A stretch of DNA of 37,973 nt from Flavobacteriaceae bacterium (GTDB taxonomy: Bacteria > Bacteroidota > Bacteroidia > Flavobacteriales > Flavobacteriaceae). Of this stretch, positions 23,831-31,383 are shown one piece after another. Within the stretch, counting starts at the first letter, position 1; every line of letters starts with the position of its first letter. The DNA is taken from assembly GCA_022565635.1 (NCBI GenBank), contig JAIUMH010000013.1:1-37973 (forward strand), written 5' to 3'. Position numbers and translations under genes: made by a program. The notes beneath the pieces were generated by a model. The model worked only from the letters and a program-made list of their open reading frames with translations. It was not told the origin of the DNA and made no database searches.

Positions 23831-24520
23831 ATGAAAATTTTAATTGTAGAGGATGATGTGGCTATTGCAGATTTGCTTACCAAAATACTGCTAACCAAAA
23901 ACTATCAAGTTAAACAAGTTGATGATGGCTTAGATGCTTTAGATATAATCAATAAAGAAGAATTTGACTTGATTTTATTAGATATAATGCTTCCGGGGTT
24001 AAACGGTGTTGATGTCCTAAAACGAATTAGAAAAAACAAAGTTGAAACACCTGTTATCCTGCTCACAGCTATTGGAACATCTAAATCGGTTGTAGAGGGA
24101 CTAAATTCTGGTGCTGATGATTACATTGTAAAACCCTTTAAAATTGAAGAATTACAAGCAAGAATTAATGCTATTTTAAGAAGAGGTCAAAATTTTGAAA
24201 AACCAAAACAGAAAGATCAAATCTATCAAATAAACGATATTATCTTGAATGATAGCACAAAAAAAGTACAACGAAATGGACAAGAAATAAAGCTAACCTC
24301 TAAGGAGTTTAACCTTCTTAAATACTTTCTACAAAACAAAAACAAAGTGCTTTCAAGAGAAAAAATCTTAGAAAATGTTTGGGGAATCAATTTTAATATT
24401 GGTACAAATGTAGTTGATGTTTATATTAATTATTTGAGAAAAAAACTAAGAAATGATCACCAAGAAAAAATTATTGAAACGGTGGTTGGTATGGGGTACG
24501 CAATGAGAGAAGAAGAATGA
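23831..24520 (+). CDS. OmpR/PhoB-family response regulator
   Basis: A 229-residue two-component regulator. The receiver domain (1-115) has the acidic pocket EDD (7-9), phospho-acceptor D51 in LLLDIMLPG, T79 in ILLTA and K101 in DDYIVKPF. The C-terminal winged helix (135-228) has LTSKEFNLLKYFLQNKNKVLSREKI and VDVYINYLRKKL followed by the hairpin VVGMGYAMRE. I start at ATG 23831, two codons after an in-frame TTG. The stop overlaps the kinase start by ATGA. The signal is unknown; no target gene is evident beside it. Confidence 0.94.
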   Translation: MKILIVEDDVAIADLLTKILLTKNYQVKQVDDGLDALDIINKEEFDLILLDIMLPGLNGVDVLKRIRKNKVETPVILLTAIGTSKSVVEGLNSGADDYIVKPFKIEELQARINAILRRGQNFEKPKQKDQIYQINDIILNDSTKKVQRNGQEIKLTSKEFNLLKYFLQNKNKVLSREKILENVWGINFNIGTNVVDVYINYLRKKLRNDHQEKIIETVVGMGYAMREEE

Positions 24521-25881
24521 AATATAGACATTGGATAGCATTAATTTTTACCTTAGCTTGTAGCTTAATAATTGGTATATTTTCAATCCTGATTTACTAT
24601 CTTGTAGAACAACACACCTACAACCAATTTGAAAATAGACTGGAAGAAAGAGCCATTTTAGCAGGTCAAGTATTATTAGAAAAGGACGAACTTAACTCCT
24701 CCAGTTATAACGAAATTGTTGAAAAACAAATGCGAAAACTTCCTGAGGAAGAGCATTACATTATTAGACTTGATGGAGATAGCGTTCCCTACCAACAAAT
24801 TCCTAATCAATTTCAAAACAAAGAAATCTATGAACTACTTCAGAACCACTTAGATATAAAATTTTTTAAAGAAAGAGGAAACCTAGTTGGTAATCTACTC
24901 TATAAAGATAATGAAGGCAACTTTTTAGTTATTATTACTGCAAAAGATCAAGACGGAAAGGAGGATGTTGCTTACATCAAAAAGGTTTTAATTAGTATGT
25001 TTTTAATCACAACTCTTCTTATTGGTGTTTTAGCAAATTATTTTAGTAGATTGATTTTATTGCCTGTAAGCAAAATCATTTATCAATTAAAAGCTATTAA
25101 TGCTAATAAACTAGATGAACGTTTAAAACTTAAAAAAAACCATGATAAGCTCTACGAATTATCTAAGGCGTTTAATACAATGTTGAGTAAAATTGAAGAT
25201 TCTTTTGAAAGTCAAAAGCAATTTATACATAATGCATCTCATGAACTAAGAACTCCTCTTACCATTATTTTAGGAGAAACTGATTTAGCTTTGCAAGACA
25301 AAAATTTAAAAGCTGAACAAAAAAACACACTTCTAAAAATTCAACTTCAAGCAGAAAAATTAAGGAATCTCATTAAAAGTTTATTAGAGTTGGCTTCATT
25401 AAATGAAAATGAATTGCGTGAAAGCTTTTGTCATTATCGTTTTGATGAAAGCCTTCAAGAAGCATTAAATTCAATTTTTGAAATTTACCCTGATGCTTCT
25501 ATAGATATTCAATACAAAGAACAAGATTTTACCAATCATGCTTTTGAAGTTTTTGGTAACGCAATGTGGATGGAAATTGCTTTTTACAATATTATTCATA
25601 ATTCGCTTAAATATTCAAAAGAAAAAAAAGTAAGTATTTTATTAGAAGACCAAAACGAAGCTGTACAAGCGGAAATTATAGACAATGGTATTGGTATAAA
25701 TAATGAAGATTTAAGATTTATCACCAAAGCATTTTATAGGGGCAAAAACGCCTATTTTTCTGAAGGTACAGGTATTGGTTTAGCTATTTCCAATCAAATA
25801 GTTCAACTTCAAAAGGGGGAATTAAAAATATTTTCTGAAAAGCAAAGTGGTACACGAGTAATCATCAAATTGCCCAAATGA
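24517..25881 (+). CDS. Sensor histidine kinase
   Basis: This 454-residue membrane kinase partners the preceding response regulator. TM helix 1 (residues 7-30) and TM helix 2 (154-175) flank a periplasmic sensor of about 120 residues with no recognised fold. A HAMP linker (176-230) leads to the HisKA domain with phospho-acceptor H242 in HNASHELRTPLT. The ATP-binding domain shows N-box FYNIIHNSLKYS, G1 IDNGIGI and G2 GTGIGLAISNQIVQLQKG. All catalytic boxes are intact. It ends 144 bases before the fluoride-responsive -7 element, which has its own promoter, so the two units are probably separate. Confidence 0.94.
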   Translation: MKYRHWIALIFTLACSLIIGIFSILIYYLVEQHTYNQFENRLEERAILAGQVLLEKDELNSSSYNEIVEKQMRKLPEEEHYIIRLDGDSVPYQQIPNQFQNKEIYELLQNHLDIKFFKERGNLVGNLLYKDNEGNFLVIITAKDQDGKEDVAYIKKVLISMFLITTLLIGVLANYFSRLILLPVSKIIYQLKAINANKLDERLKLKKNHDKLYELSKAFNTMLSKIEDSFESQKQFIHNASHELRTPLTIILGETDLALQDKNLKAEQKNTLLKIQLQAEKLRNLIKSLLELASLNENELRESFCHYRFDESLQEALNSIFEIYPDASIDIQYKEQDFTNHAFEVFGNAMWMEIAFYNIIHNSLKYSKEKKVSILLEDQNEAVQAEIIDNGIGINNEDLRFITKAFYRGKNAYFSEGTGIGLAISNQIVQLQKGELKIFSEKQSGTRVIIKLPK

Positions 25882-26001
25882 AGTAACAGATAGCTACAAA
25901 TAAACCTAAAGCTAAAATACCAATAAGTCTAACAATTTATAGATTTTATCTGAGATTTGGTGATTTTTAAATTCAATTACAAATCAAAAAAACAAAGAAA
26001 T

Positions 26002-26032
26002 TTGGTAGTTATTAATCTTTGACCTAATTTTG
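26002..26032 (+). promoter_or_regulatory. Consensus promoter driving the fluoride riboswitch RNA
   Basis: TTG at 26002-26004, a 20-base spacer and TAATTTTG at 26025-26032 match the flavobacterial consensus fully. The implied start near 26038-26041 coincides with the 5' end of the riboswitch aptamer. Confidence 0.6.
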
Positions 26033-26041
26033 TCTAACATA

Positions 26042-26109
26042 TGGCAATGATGTCTGCCTTGAACCGTCTTACTGACTAATGACGTCTACGAACATAAATT
26101 TTTGTGTAG
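26042..26109 (+). promoter_or_regulatory. Fluoride riboswitch (crcB motif) with candidate expression platform
   Basis: The aptamer elements can be read in order. GGCA 26043-26046 pairs with TGCC 26055-26058. The eight-base loop between them holds GATGTC (26049-26054), which pairs with GACGTC (26081-26086) as the long-range helix, with one G-U. GTC 26066-26068 pairs with GAC 26074-26076. The conserved AACCG (26062-26066), AATGACG (26078-26084) and TCTAC (26085-26089) are in the expected places; canonical members read CTGATGACGYCUAC here. A bulged stem, CTAC (26086-26089) + ACA (26092-26094) with TGTGTAG (26103-26109), ends on the base before the ATG. It could hide the start when fluoride is absent. 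The downstream CLC gene supports the call. The aptamer match is from memory of the consensus, not a covariance search. Confidence 0.9.
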
Positions 26110-27402
26110 ATGAAACTTAGTACCCTAAAAAAAACTTTAAATCAACTTGAACAAGTTAACCTGTTCGTCTATTTTACGAAATGGTCTATTATGGGTTTAA
26201 TTGTTGGTGCCTTAGTTGGTTCAGCTTCAGCAATTTTTCTGCTTTCTTTAAAAATGGCCACCAACTATAGAGAAACTAATTATTGGATTATAGCATTATT
26301 ACCTGTTGGTGGATTAATTATTGGCTACACCTATTATTGGCTTGGAAAAGGAGTAGAAAAAGGGAACAATCTCATTTTAGAAGAATACTATAAGCCTAAA
26401 AAAACAATTCCTTTTAAAATGGCTCCTTTGGTGCTTTTTGGTACGGTTGCTACTCACCTGTTTGGTGGCTCTGCGGGGCGTGAAGGTACAGCTGTACAAA
26501 TGGGTGGTGCTATAGCAGATCAATTTTACAGGCTGTTTAAAATGACCGTAAAAGACAGAAAAATCCTTATAATTATGGGGGTAAGTGCTGGTTTTGCTTC
26601 GGTATTTGGAACGCCTTTAGCAGGAACTGTATTTGCTTTAGAAGTGCTTATCTTAGGTAGAATAAGATACGAAGCTATTTTTCCGAGTCTTTTTGTAGCC
26701 ATTGTAGCGGATTACTTTTGTGCAGTGGTTTGGGACGTACCTCACACTACTTACGTAATTACTGAAGTTGCTCAAATGAACATCCAAAATTTAGGCTGGG
26801 CAATATTTGCAGGTATTTGCTTTGGCTTAACGGCCATGTTATTTTCCCGTTTAAAAGTATTTTGGAAAAAACAGTTTGCCAGAATAAATCACGCTCCTTT
26901 ACGACCTTTTGTGGGAGGTATTTTTATTGCTGGGTTTGTATTTTTAACTGCATCTACCAAATACATTGGCCTAGGTGTACCAATCATTGAAGAAGCCTTT
27001 CATACTCCATTAACTTCTTATGATTTTTTAATCAAAGTAATTTTAACTGCCTTTACTTTAGGAGCTGGCTTTAAAGGTGGTGAAGTAACCCCTCTGTTTT
27101 TTATTGGTGCTACTTTGGGCAATGCCTTGTTTTTATTTGTGCCAATACCTATTGGCTTATTAGTAGGCATGGGCTTTGTGGCAGTTTTTGCAGGAGCTAC
27201 TAACACTCCGCTTGCTTGTATGCTAATGGGCATTGAACTTTTTGGTATTGAAGCCGGTGTTTTTATAGCTGTAGCTTGTGTTACAGCCTACTTCTTTTCT
27301 GGCCATACAAGTGTTTATACTTCACAGATTATAGGTAGTCCAAAACACAGAGCATATCAATATTTTAAAGGTAAAACCATTCAACAAAGTAACGATGAAT
27401 AA
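26110..27402 (+). CDS. CLC-F type fluoride/proton antiporter (CLC superfamily)
   Basis: A 430-residue CLC-family transporter with about 12 hydrophobic segments. The fluoride-specific CLC-F clade expels F- in exchange for protons. The gating-glutamate motif is GREGT (E125 in SAGREGTAVQMGG) rather than GREGP. The chloride-selective GSGIP motif is missing; its place is held by GKGVEKGNNLI (residues 79-89). Helix N reads KGGEVTPLFFIG in place of GGIFAP. These departures, and the fluoride riboswitch immediately upstream, support fluoride rather than chloride as substrate. The usual automatic label would be voltage-gated chloride channel. Its stop overlaps the next gene by 8 bases, so the lipoprotein is probably under the same control. 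Confidence 0.88.
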   Translation: MKLSTLKKTLNQLEQVNLFVYFTKWSIMGLIVGALVGSASAIFLLSLKMATNYRETNYWIIALLPVGGLIIGYTYYWLGKGVEKGNNLILEEYYKPKKTIPFKMAPLVLFGTVATHLFGGSAGREGTAVQMGGAIADQFYRLFKMTVKDRKILIIMGVSAGFASVFGTPLAGTVFALEVLILGRIRYEAIFPSLFVAIVADYFCAVVWDVPHTTYVITEVAQMNIQNLGWAIFAGICFGLTAMLFSRLKVFWKKQFARINHAPLRPFVGGIFIAGFVFLTASTKYIGLGVPIIEEAFHTPLTSYDFLIKVILTAFTLGAGFKGGEVTPLFFIGATLGNALFLFVPIPIGLLVGMGFVAVFAGATNTPLACMLMGIELFGIEAGVFIAVACVTAYFFSGHTSVYTSQIIGSPKHRAYQYFKGKTIQQSNDE

Positions 27403-28333
27403 CTGTAAATTTCTAATTTTATTATTTTTAGGCTGGGTTGTAACATCCTCCCTAACTTCCTGTGGTTCAAACAAAGTTTTAACTTATCAAAGTACCGACA
27501 CTACTAAATGTACTACTGGATTTTATTATGATTATTCTGAAGAGGACTTACCGCAAGAACTCGACTTTTCAAAACTCTCAGAAAACTTGACTTCTAATTT
27601 TAAAAATGACGAAATCTACCTTTTGCACTCGCTTCAACTTATACCTCAAATTGAACAACTTTTAAAGATTAATGCTTCGGCTGAAAGCATGGAAGAAAAG
27701 ATGGAAAAACTCATCTTAAAGCAAGAAATTTTCCAAAAACTGAATCGAACTTCTTTAGAAATTTCAGCCTTGAGTTCAAGAATTGATTGTGAAGAAGAAC
27801 GAGCTGAACAAGTTGCTTCTTTTTTATCTAACAAACTCAGGAAAAGAGAATCTACCCTAACTGTGGCCGCTATCATTGTAGGAGCAACGGGTGCTATTCT
27901 TGCCGGAGGCTTTGCTACGGCGGGCACAACTCCTGAAATTATTGGACTGGCCACGGGTGTTACAGAAGCCATTTTTGGAACCATGATTTTAACCAACGAG
28001 AAGAAAATTAAATTTACTCACGAAGACAATATACTTAAAGATTTTTGGGAAGGACCAACTACTTCCATGTATGCACCACCTTCAGTTTGGTATTTTTTAA
28101 ACTCATCCAACCTCTCCGATAAAGCCTCTTCAAAGAGAGAACAAACCGTAAGTGGATGGAAAACTTTTACTGATTTTAGTGAAGACGAAGAAAATATGCT
28201 TTTTGGAAGTGGTGGTGATTATACCTCTAATTTACTTCAAAGAAGAGCCGAAATGCTTGATCAAGCGGAAGCGCAAATTAAAATGATGAAAATTATTTTA
28301 CTGGAAGTACAATTGGCTATTGAAAAAATTTAA
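27395..28333 (+). CDS. Lipoprotein of unknown function, co-encoded with the fluoride antiporter
   Basis: A 312-residue protein that I do not recognise. It has a lipoprotein signal (LTSC, lipid-accepting C23). The mature region is helical and rich in Glu and Lys, with predicted coiled coil around residues 85-150. A strongly hydrophobic glycine/alanine-rich segment follows at about 151-202 (AAIIVGATGAILAGGFATAG, then TPEIIGLATGVTEAIFG), resembling a membrane-inserting hairpin, and then another charged helix. The start overlaps the CLC-F gene by 8 bases, so translation is likely coupled and transcription fluoride-dependent. Whether it works with fluoride is inference. A bidirectional terminator follows. 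Confidence 0.65.
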   Translation: MNNCKFLILLFLGWVVTSSLTSCGSNKVLTYQSTDTTKCTTGFYYDYSEEDLPQELDFSKLSENLTSNFKNDEIYLLHSLQLIPQIEQLLKINASAESMEEKMEKLILKQEIFQKLNRTSLEISALSSRIDCEEERAEQVASFLSNKLRKRESTLTVAAIIVGATGAILAGGFATAGTTPEIIGLATGVTEAIFGTMILTNEKKIKFTHEDNILKDFWEGPTTSMYAPPSVWYFLNSSNLSDKASSKREQTVSGWKTFTDFSEDEENMLFGSGGDYTSNLLQRRAEMLDQAEAQIKMMKIILLEVQLAIEKI

Positions 28334-28355
28334 ATTCATTTTGATTTTAACCATA

Positions 28356-28385
28356 AAAAACCGCAGTAAAACTGCAGTTTTTGAA
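28356..28385. terminator. Bidirectional terminator
   Basis: AAAAACCGCAGT (28356-28367) and ACTGCAGTTTTT (28371-28382) pair with one C-A mismatch around AAA. A-run and T-run on the two sides let it end both the fluoride operon and the convergent redox operon. Confidence 0.75.
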
Positions 28386-28398
28386 GAATATTTTTTGA

Positions 28399-28653
28399 TT
28401 AATTACGGTCAATAGAACCTAGAACACGCTGGGCAAATGTATTGGCCGCATCTTTTTCGCTCATGCCTTCTTCTTTAATGAGTTTATGCATCTCAATAGC
28501 GCCAGCTATATTGGTAATTAATTCGCCAACCACATCCATTTCCTCTTCTTTTACCGATCTATGTTCGCTGAAAGATTCTAAAACCTCCATGGTGTGTTCA
28601 AGCTTTTCAGCTTCATTGTTTTTTTGTAAATGCTTAATTATTGGTAACTTCAT
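28399..28653 (-). CDS. DUF6952-type small protein
   Basis: An 84-residue, soluble, all-helical acidic protein (KLEHTMEVLESFSEHRSVKE, then EMDVVGELITNIAGAIEMHK) of a family known from Bacteroidota, where it regularly follows thioredoxin and peroxiredoxin genes. Its function is not established. The start overlaps the thioredoxin stop by 20 bases, so the two are translated as a coupled pair. Association with thiol redox control rests only on this conserved neighbourhood. Confidence 0.75.
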   Translation of the reverse strand: MKLPIIKHLQKNNEAEKLEHTMEVLESFSEHRSVKEEEMDVVGELITNIAGAIEMHKLIKEEGMSEKDAANTFAQRVLGSIDRN

Positions 28654-28948
28654 TGACTAATTCTTTTAATAATTCAAATTTATTGGTTTGTACTTGATTT
28701 TTAAATTCGCCTCTTACAAAAGTAGCAAAGGTTGGTAAATTATCAACTTTAGCTAATTTTCTAGATTCAGGAAATTTTTCTGCATCCACTAGAACAAATG
28801 GTATATTTTCATTTTCTCCAGCTAATTTCTTGAACTTAGGCTTCATTAATCTACAGTTCCCACACCAAGTGGCGCTAAATTGAACTATAACTTTTTCGTT
28901 ATTCTCTACAATCTCTTTTAATTGATCGTTCTCTAATTCCTGTAACAT
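28634..28948 (-). CDS. Thioredoxin-family protein
   Basis: A 104-residue single-domain thioredoxin fold protein in the cytoplasm. The active site is WCGNC (residues 28-32, SATWCGNCRLMKPK), with Asn-Gly order changed from the classical WCGPC. The cis-proline is in DNLPTFATF (near residue 71). The lack of the active-site proline should make it more oxidising than standard thioredoxin, which is inference from the CxxC dipeptide rule. It lies 58 bases downstream of the peroxiredoxin gene, beyond a hairpin terminator, and likely reduces or partners it. DUF6952 overlaps its 3' end. Confidence 0.9.
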   Translation of the reverse strand: MLQELENDQLKEIVENNEKVIVQFSATWCGNCRLMKPKFKKLAGENENIPFVLVDAEKFPESRKLAKVDNLPTFATFVRGEFKNQVQTNKFELLKELVNEVTNN

Positions 28949-28962
28949 AGTTTATTTTTTTT

Positions 28963-28993
28963 AAAAAAAAAGCCCACCCTAAAGTGGGCTTTT
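28963..28993 (-). terminator. Terminator or attenuator between peroxiredoxin and thioredoxin genes
   Basis: On the minus strand AAAAGCCCAC (28993-28984) and GTGGGCTTTT (28977-28968) form a perfect 10-bp stem with a six-base loop, followed by a run of T (to 28963). It is a textbook intrinsic terminator placed after the peroxiredoxin gene. Partial read-through would give less thioredoxin than peroxiredoxin. Confidence 0.85.
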
Positions 28994-29006
28994 CTAATTT
29001 ATTGTA

Positions 29007-29645
29007 TTATTTAGAAGCTAAATAAGAAGCTGTGCTTTTGCGGTCAGCTTTCATAGCGTCTTTTCCTTCTTCCCAGTTAGCTGGACAAACTTCTCCGTTT
29101 TTCTGAACATGCGTATAAGCATCTACCATACGAATAAATTCAGCAACATTTCTTCCTAAAGGCATGTGATTTACACCTTCATGAAAAACAGTTCCTTCTT
29201 CATCAATTAAGTAGGTTGCACGGTAAGTTACATTATCACCTTCAACAATGTAATCTCCAGTTTCCTCATCGTAACGCTCGTCCGTAATGTCTAAAATCCC
29301 TAATTGACGACTTAAATTTCTGTTGGAATCAGCTAAAATTGGGTAAGTAACACCTTCAATACCACCCTCATCTTTAGGTGTATTTAACCACGCAAAATGT
29401 ACTTCTGGTGTATCACATGAAGCACCAATTACCATCACGTTTCTTTTTTCAAATTCTGCTAAAGCCTCTTGAAATGCATGTAATTCTGTTGGACATACAT
29501 AAGTGAAGTCTTTTGGGTACCAGAATAAAAGAACTTTCTTGTTCTCTTTCTTTGCTTTTTCTAAAACATTAATCTTAAAAGTATCCCCCATATCATTCAT
29601 GGCGTCTACGTTTAAATTTGGGAATTTTTTTCCTACTATTGACAT
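29007..29645 (-). CDS. Peroxiredoxin (AhpC/Prx type, 2-Cys)
   Basis: A 212-residue thiol peroxidase that reduces hydrogen peroxide and organic peroxides. The peroxidatic cysteine is in FTYVCPTELHAFQ (about residue 50), and the resolving cysteine is in GEVCPANWEEGKDA (about residue 189), so it is a typical 2-Cys enzyme. The gene is the first of a redox cluster with thioredoxin and DUF6952 downstream. TAATTTTG on the minus strand (29677 to 29670) is an exact -7 element 25 bases ahead of the ATG, consistent with a short leader and strong expression. No OxyR-type site was recognised. Confidence 0.94.
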   Translation of the reverse strand: MSIVGKKFPNLNVDAMNDMGDTFKINVLEKAKKENKKVLLFWYPKDFTYVCPTELHAFQEALAEFEKRNVMVIGASCDTPEVHFAWLNTPKDEGGIEGVTYPILADSNRNLSRQLGILDITDERYDEETGDYIVEGDNVTYRATYLIDEEGTVFHEGVNHMPLGRNVAEFIRMVDAYTHVQKNGEVCPANWEEGKDAMKADRKSTASYLASK

Positions 29646-29749
29646 AATTTTCGTTTTTAAATTCTACAGCAAAATTAAGACAGATTAAGTTTATAAATGC
29701 TAAATTTTACTTATGATTTTTTATATTACTATAGATATTAATTATAGCT

Positions 29750-29808
29750 AATACCAATCAAAATAGACCTAATCAATAAGAAAAATCTATTCAACAAAAA
29801 TTAGTATT
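29750..29808. repeat. Imperfect nested inverted repeat
   Basis: AATACCAAT (29750-29758) faces ATTAGTATT (29800-29808) with one mismatch, and AATAGA (29762-29767) faces TCTATT (29786-29791). It lies in the 217-base gap between the peroxiredoxin and msrA genes, both on minus. It may be a small non-autonomous element remnant or a structured leader or trailer. Confidence 0.3.
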
Positions 29809-29862
29809 TAATTCAACTATTGCAGACTTGAGCAGATAATTGTATAAATTAGATCAGATATT

Positions 29863-30396
29863 TCACTTTAGCAAGTGCTTATATTGCTTTTTAAGGTACT
29901 CAAGTTTAGGATCAATGATGATTTCACAATACCTAAATTCTGAGTTATTATTGTAAAAATTTTGATGATCTTGTTCAGCTATGTAAAAAGTTGAAGCCGG
30001 AGTAACTTCAGTTACAATAGGCTGGTCCGTAAAAATATTTTCATTGAGATTAGCTATAAGCGCTTCTGCAGTTTTTTTTTGTTTTTCAGAATGATAAAAA
30101 ATGGCACTTCTATATTGGGTTCCTACATCATAACCTTGTCGATTAAGCGTTGTAGGATCATGCGTACTAAAAAACACCTCTAAAATTTGTTGATAACTTA
30201 TTTGTTCATCATCAAATTCAATTTCAATAGCTTCTGCATGGCCTGTTCTGCCCATTACCACTTCCCTGTAAGGAGGGTTTTTAATGCTTCCACCCGTAAA
30301 GCCTGAAGCAACATTCACTACTCCTTTTAATCGTTGAAAAACAGCTTCAGTACACCAGAAGCAACCATTAGCTAAAGTAGCTTTTACTAGTCCCAT
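29863..30396 (-). CDS. msrA: Peptide methionine-S-sulfoxide reductase A
   Basis: A 177-residue repair enzyme that reduces the S-epimer of methionine sulfoxide in proteins, recycled by thioredoxin. The catalytic motif NGCFWCTEAVF puts the nucleophilic cysteine at C12. GHAEAIEIEFD, FFSTHDPTTLNRQG and DVGTQYRSAIF are the conserved substrate-pocket segments. No signal peptide, so cytoplasmic. Length is normal for a single-domain MsrA; no MsrB is fused or adjacent. It sits on the same strand upstream of the peroxiredoxin/thioredoxin genes, across a 217-base gap, suggesting a shared oxidative-damage theme but a separate transcript. Confidence 0.95.
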   Translation of the reverse strand: MGLVKATLANGCFWCTEAVFQRLKGVVNVASGFTGGSIKNPPYREVVMGRTGHAEAIEIEFDDEQISYQQILEVFFSTHDPTTLNRQGYDVGTQYRSAIFYHSEKQKKTAEALIANLNENIFTDQPIVTEVTPASTFYIAEQDHQNFYNNNSEFRYCEIIIDPKLEYLKKQYKHLLK

Positions 30397-30591
30397 ATTA
30401 AGAATTGTTTATTTAATAAATTAATATATTGAACAAATTAAAGAAAAACCATTGTGGCAAACTTAGTAGTTTGCTAAAATTTAGCTTTTGTAAAATACTT
30501 TGATTCAGTGTTATTAGATTGTTTATTTTTAATACCTAACTTTATACCCTCAGATACTGGCAAGTTCAAGGAAAAATAATTTAACTTGTAA

Positions 30592-30624
30592 TTGACCTTG
30601 TTCATTTATAAACAATTATTTTTG
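30592..30624 (+). promoter_or_regulatory. Promoter candidate for the acetolactate decarboxylase-like gene
   Basis: TTG at 30592-30594 (or 30598-30600) precedes TATTTTTG at 30617-30624, an exact -7 match, with a spacer of 22 or 16 bases. The ATG follows at 30658 region (coding start 30657). Confidence 0.4.
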
Positions 30625-30656
30625 TTATTTAGATTCAACCCGTACATATCCATAAA

Positions 30657-31361
30657 ATGATTTATTACAGAATACTTTTGATTGCTTTCATTTGTTGTGT
30701 AAACCATACTTTTGCGCAAGAGGTGCATACCAAAGGAAAGGCAAAAAGCGTAATGCATGGTACGGACTTATCTTCAAAGATAGACTTAAAAGATATTGAT
30801 CAAGAACATCTTATAGGAGTTGGACCAGTACATCAGTTACAAGGTGAAATTACTGCTTTTAATGGAGTTATATACAAGTCAACCCTAACTAAAAACAAGG
30901 AGATTTTTACTTCAGTAACAAAGTCAATTCAAGCCCCTTTTTTTGTATATTCAAATGTTGCTGAATGGAAAAAAATTGAATTAGAGGTAGATTTAAATTC
31001 TATGGTAGCGCTTCAAAATTTAATTCATGATGTGCTTCAACAAAACAACTATTCACTTGATAAGGCATGGCCATTTAGAATACACGGTAATTTTAATCAA
31101 CTTAACTTTCATATCATTATGAAAGATTTAAACCAAACCAAGCATTCTCACGAAATACATAAAGCATCTAAAGTACTATTTGATCGATCTAACCAAAAGG
31201 GAGATTTAATCGGGTTTTATAGTGAACATCATGAAGGTGTATTTACACATAAAGGCCAATATATTCACGTTCACTATATAGACAATGAACGTTCTGAAAC
31301 AGGACATTTAGATGATATCCACATCAAAGGAAAAATTGAAATCTATATCCCATTCAATTAG
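30657..31361 (+). CDS. Acetolactate decarboxylase-like protein with signal peptide
   Basis: A 234-residue protein of the alpha-acetolactate decarboxylase family, which converts acetolactate to acetoin and CO2. The zinc ligands are H204, H206 and H217 (YIHVHYIDNE, then TGHLDD). Their +2/+13 spacing equals that of the Bacillus enzyme (194/196/207 as I recall it). E64 in LQGEITAFNG and R141 in FRIHGNFNQLNFH match the other active-site positions. Unlike the classical cytosolic enzyme it begins with a signal peptide (residues 1-20, ending NHTFA-QE), so it should be exported to the periplasm. No acetolactate synthase or butanediol gene is nearby. It may act on another substrate. It is convergent with mtaB, 22 bases apart. 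Confidence 0.85.
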   Translation: MIYYRILLIAFICCVNHTFAQEVHTKGKAKSVMHGTDLSSKIDLKDIDQEHLIGVGPVHQLQGEITAFNGVIYKSTLTKNKEIFTSVTKSIQAPFFVYSNVAEWKKIELEVDLNSMVALQNLIHDVLQQNNYSLDKAWPFRIHGNFNQLNFHIIMKDLNQTKHSHEIHKASKVLFDRSNQKGDLIGFYSEHHEGVFTHKGQYIHVHYIDNERSETGHLDDIHIKGKIEIYIPFN

Positions 31362-31383
31362 ATAATCACTATTTACCTCTCAC

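Noticed and set aside
26110-27402. Voltage-gated chloride channel
   Set aside because: The GREGT motif, the missing GSGIP motif and the fluoride riboswitch upstream favour the fluoride-specific CLC-F clade.
30455-30476. Terminator from the hairpin TGGCAAACT/AGTTTGCTA
   Set aside because: It lies upstream of the divergent msrA gene, not after any gene, and lacks a T-run; a short hairpin is expected by chance in AT-rich DNA.
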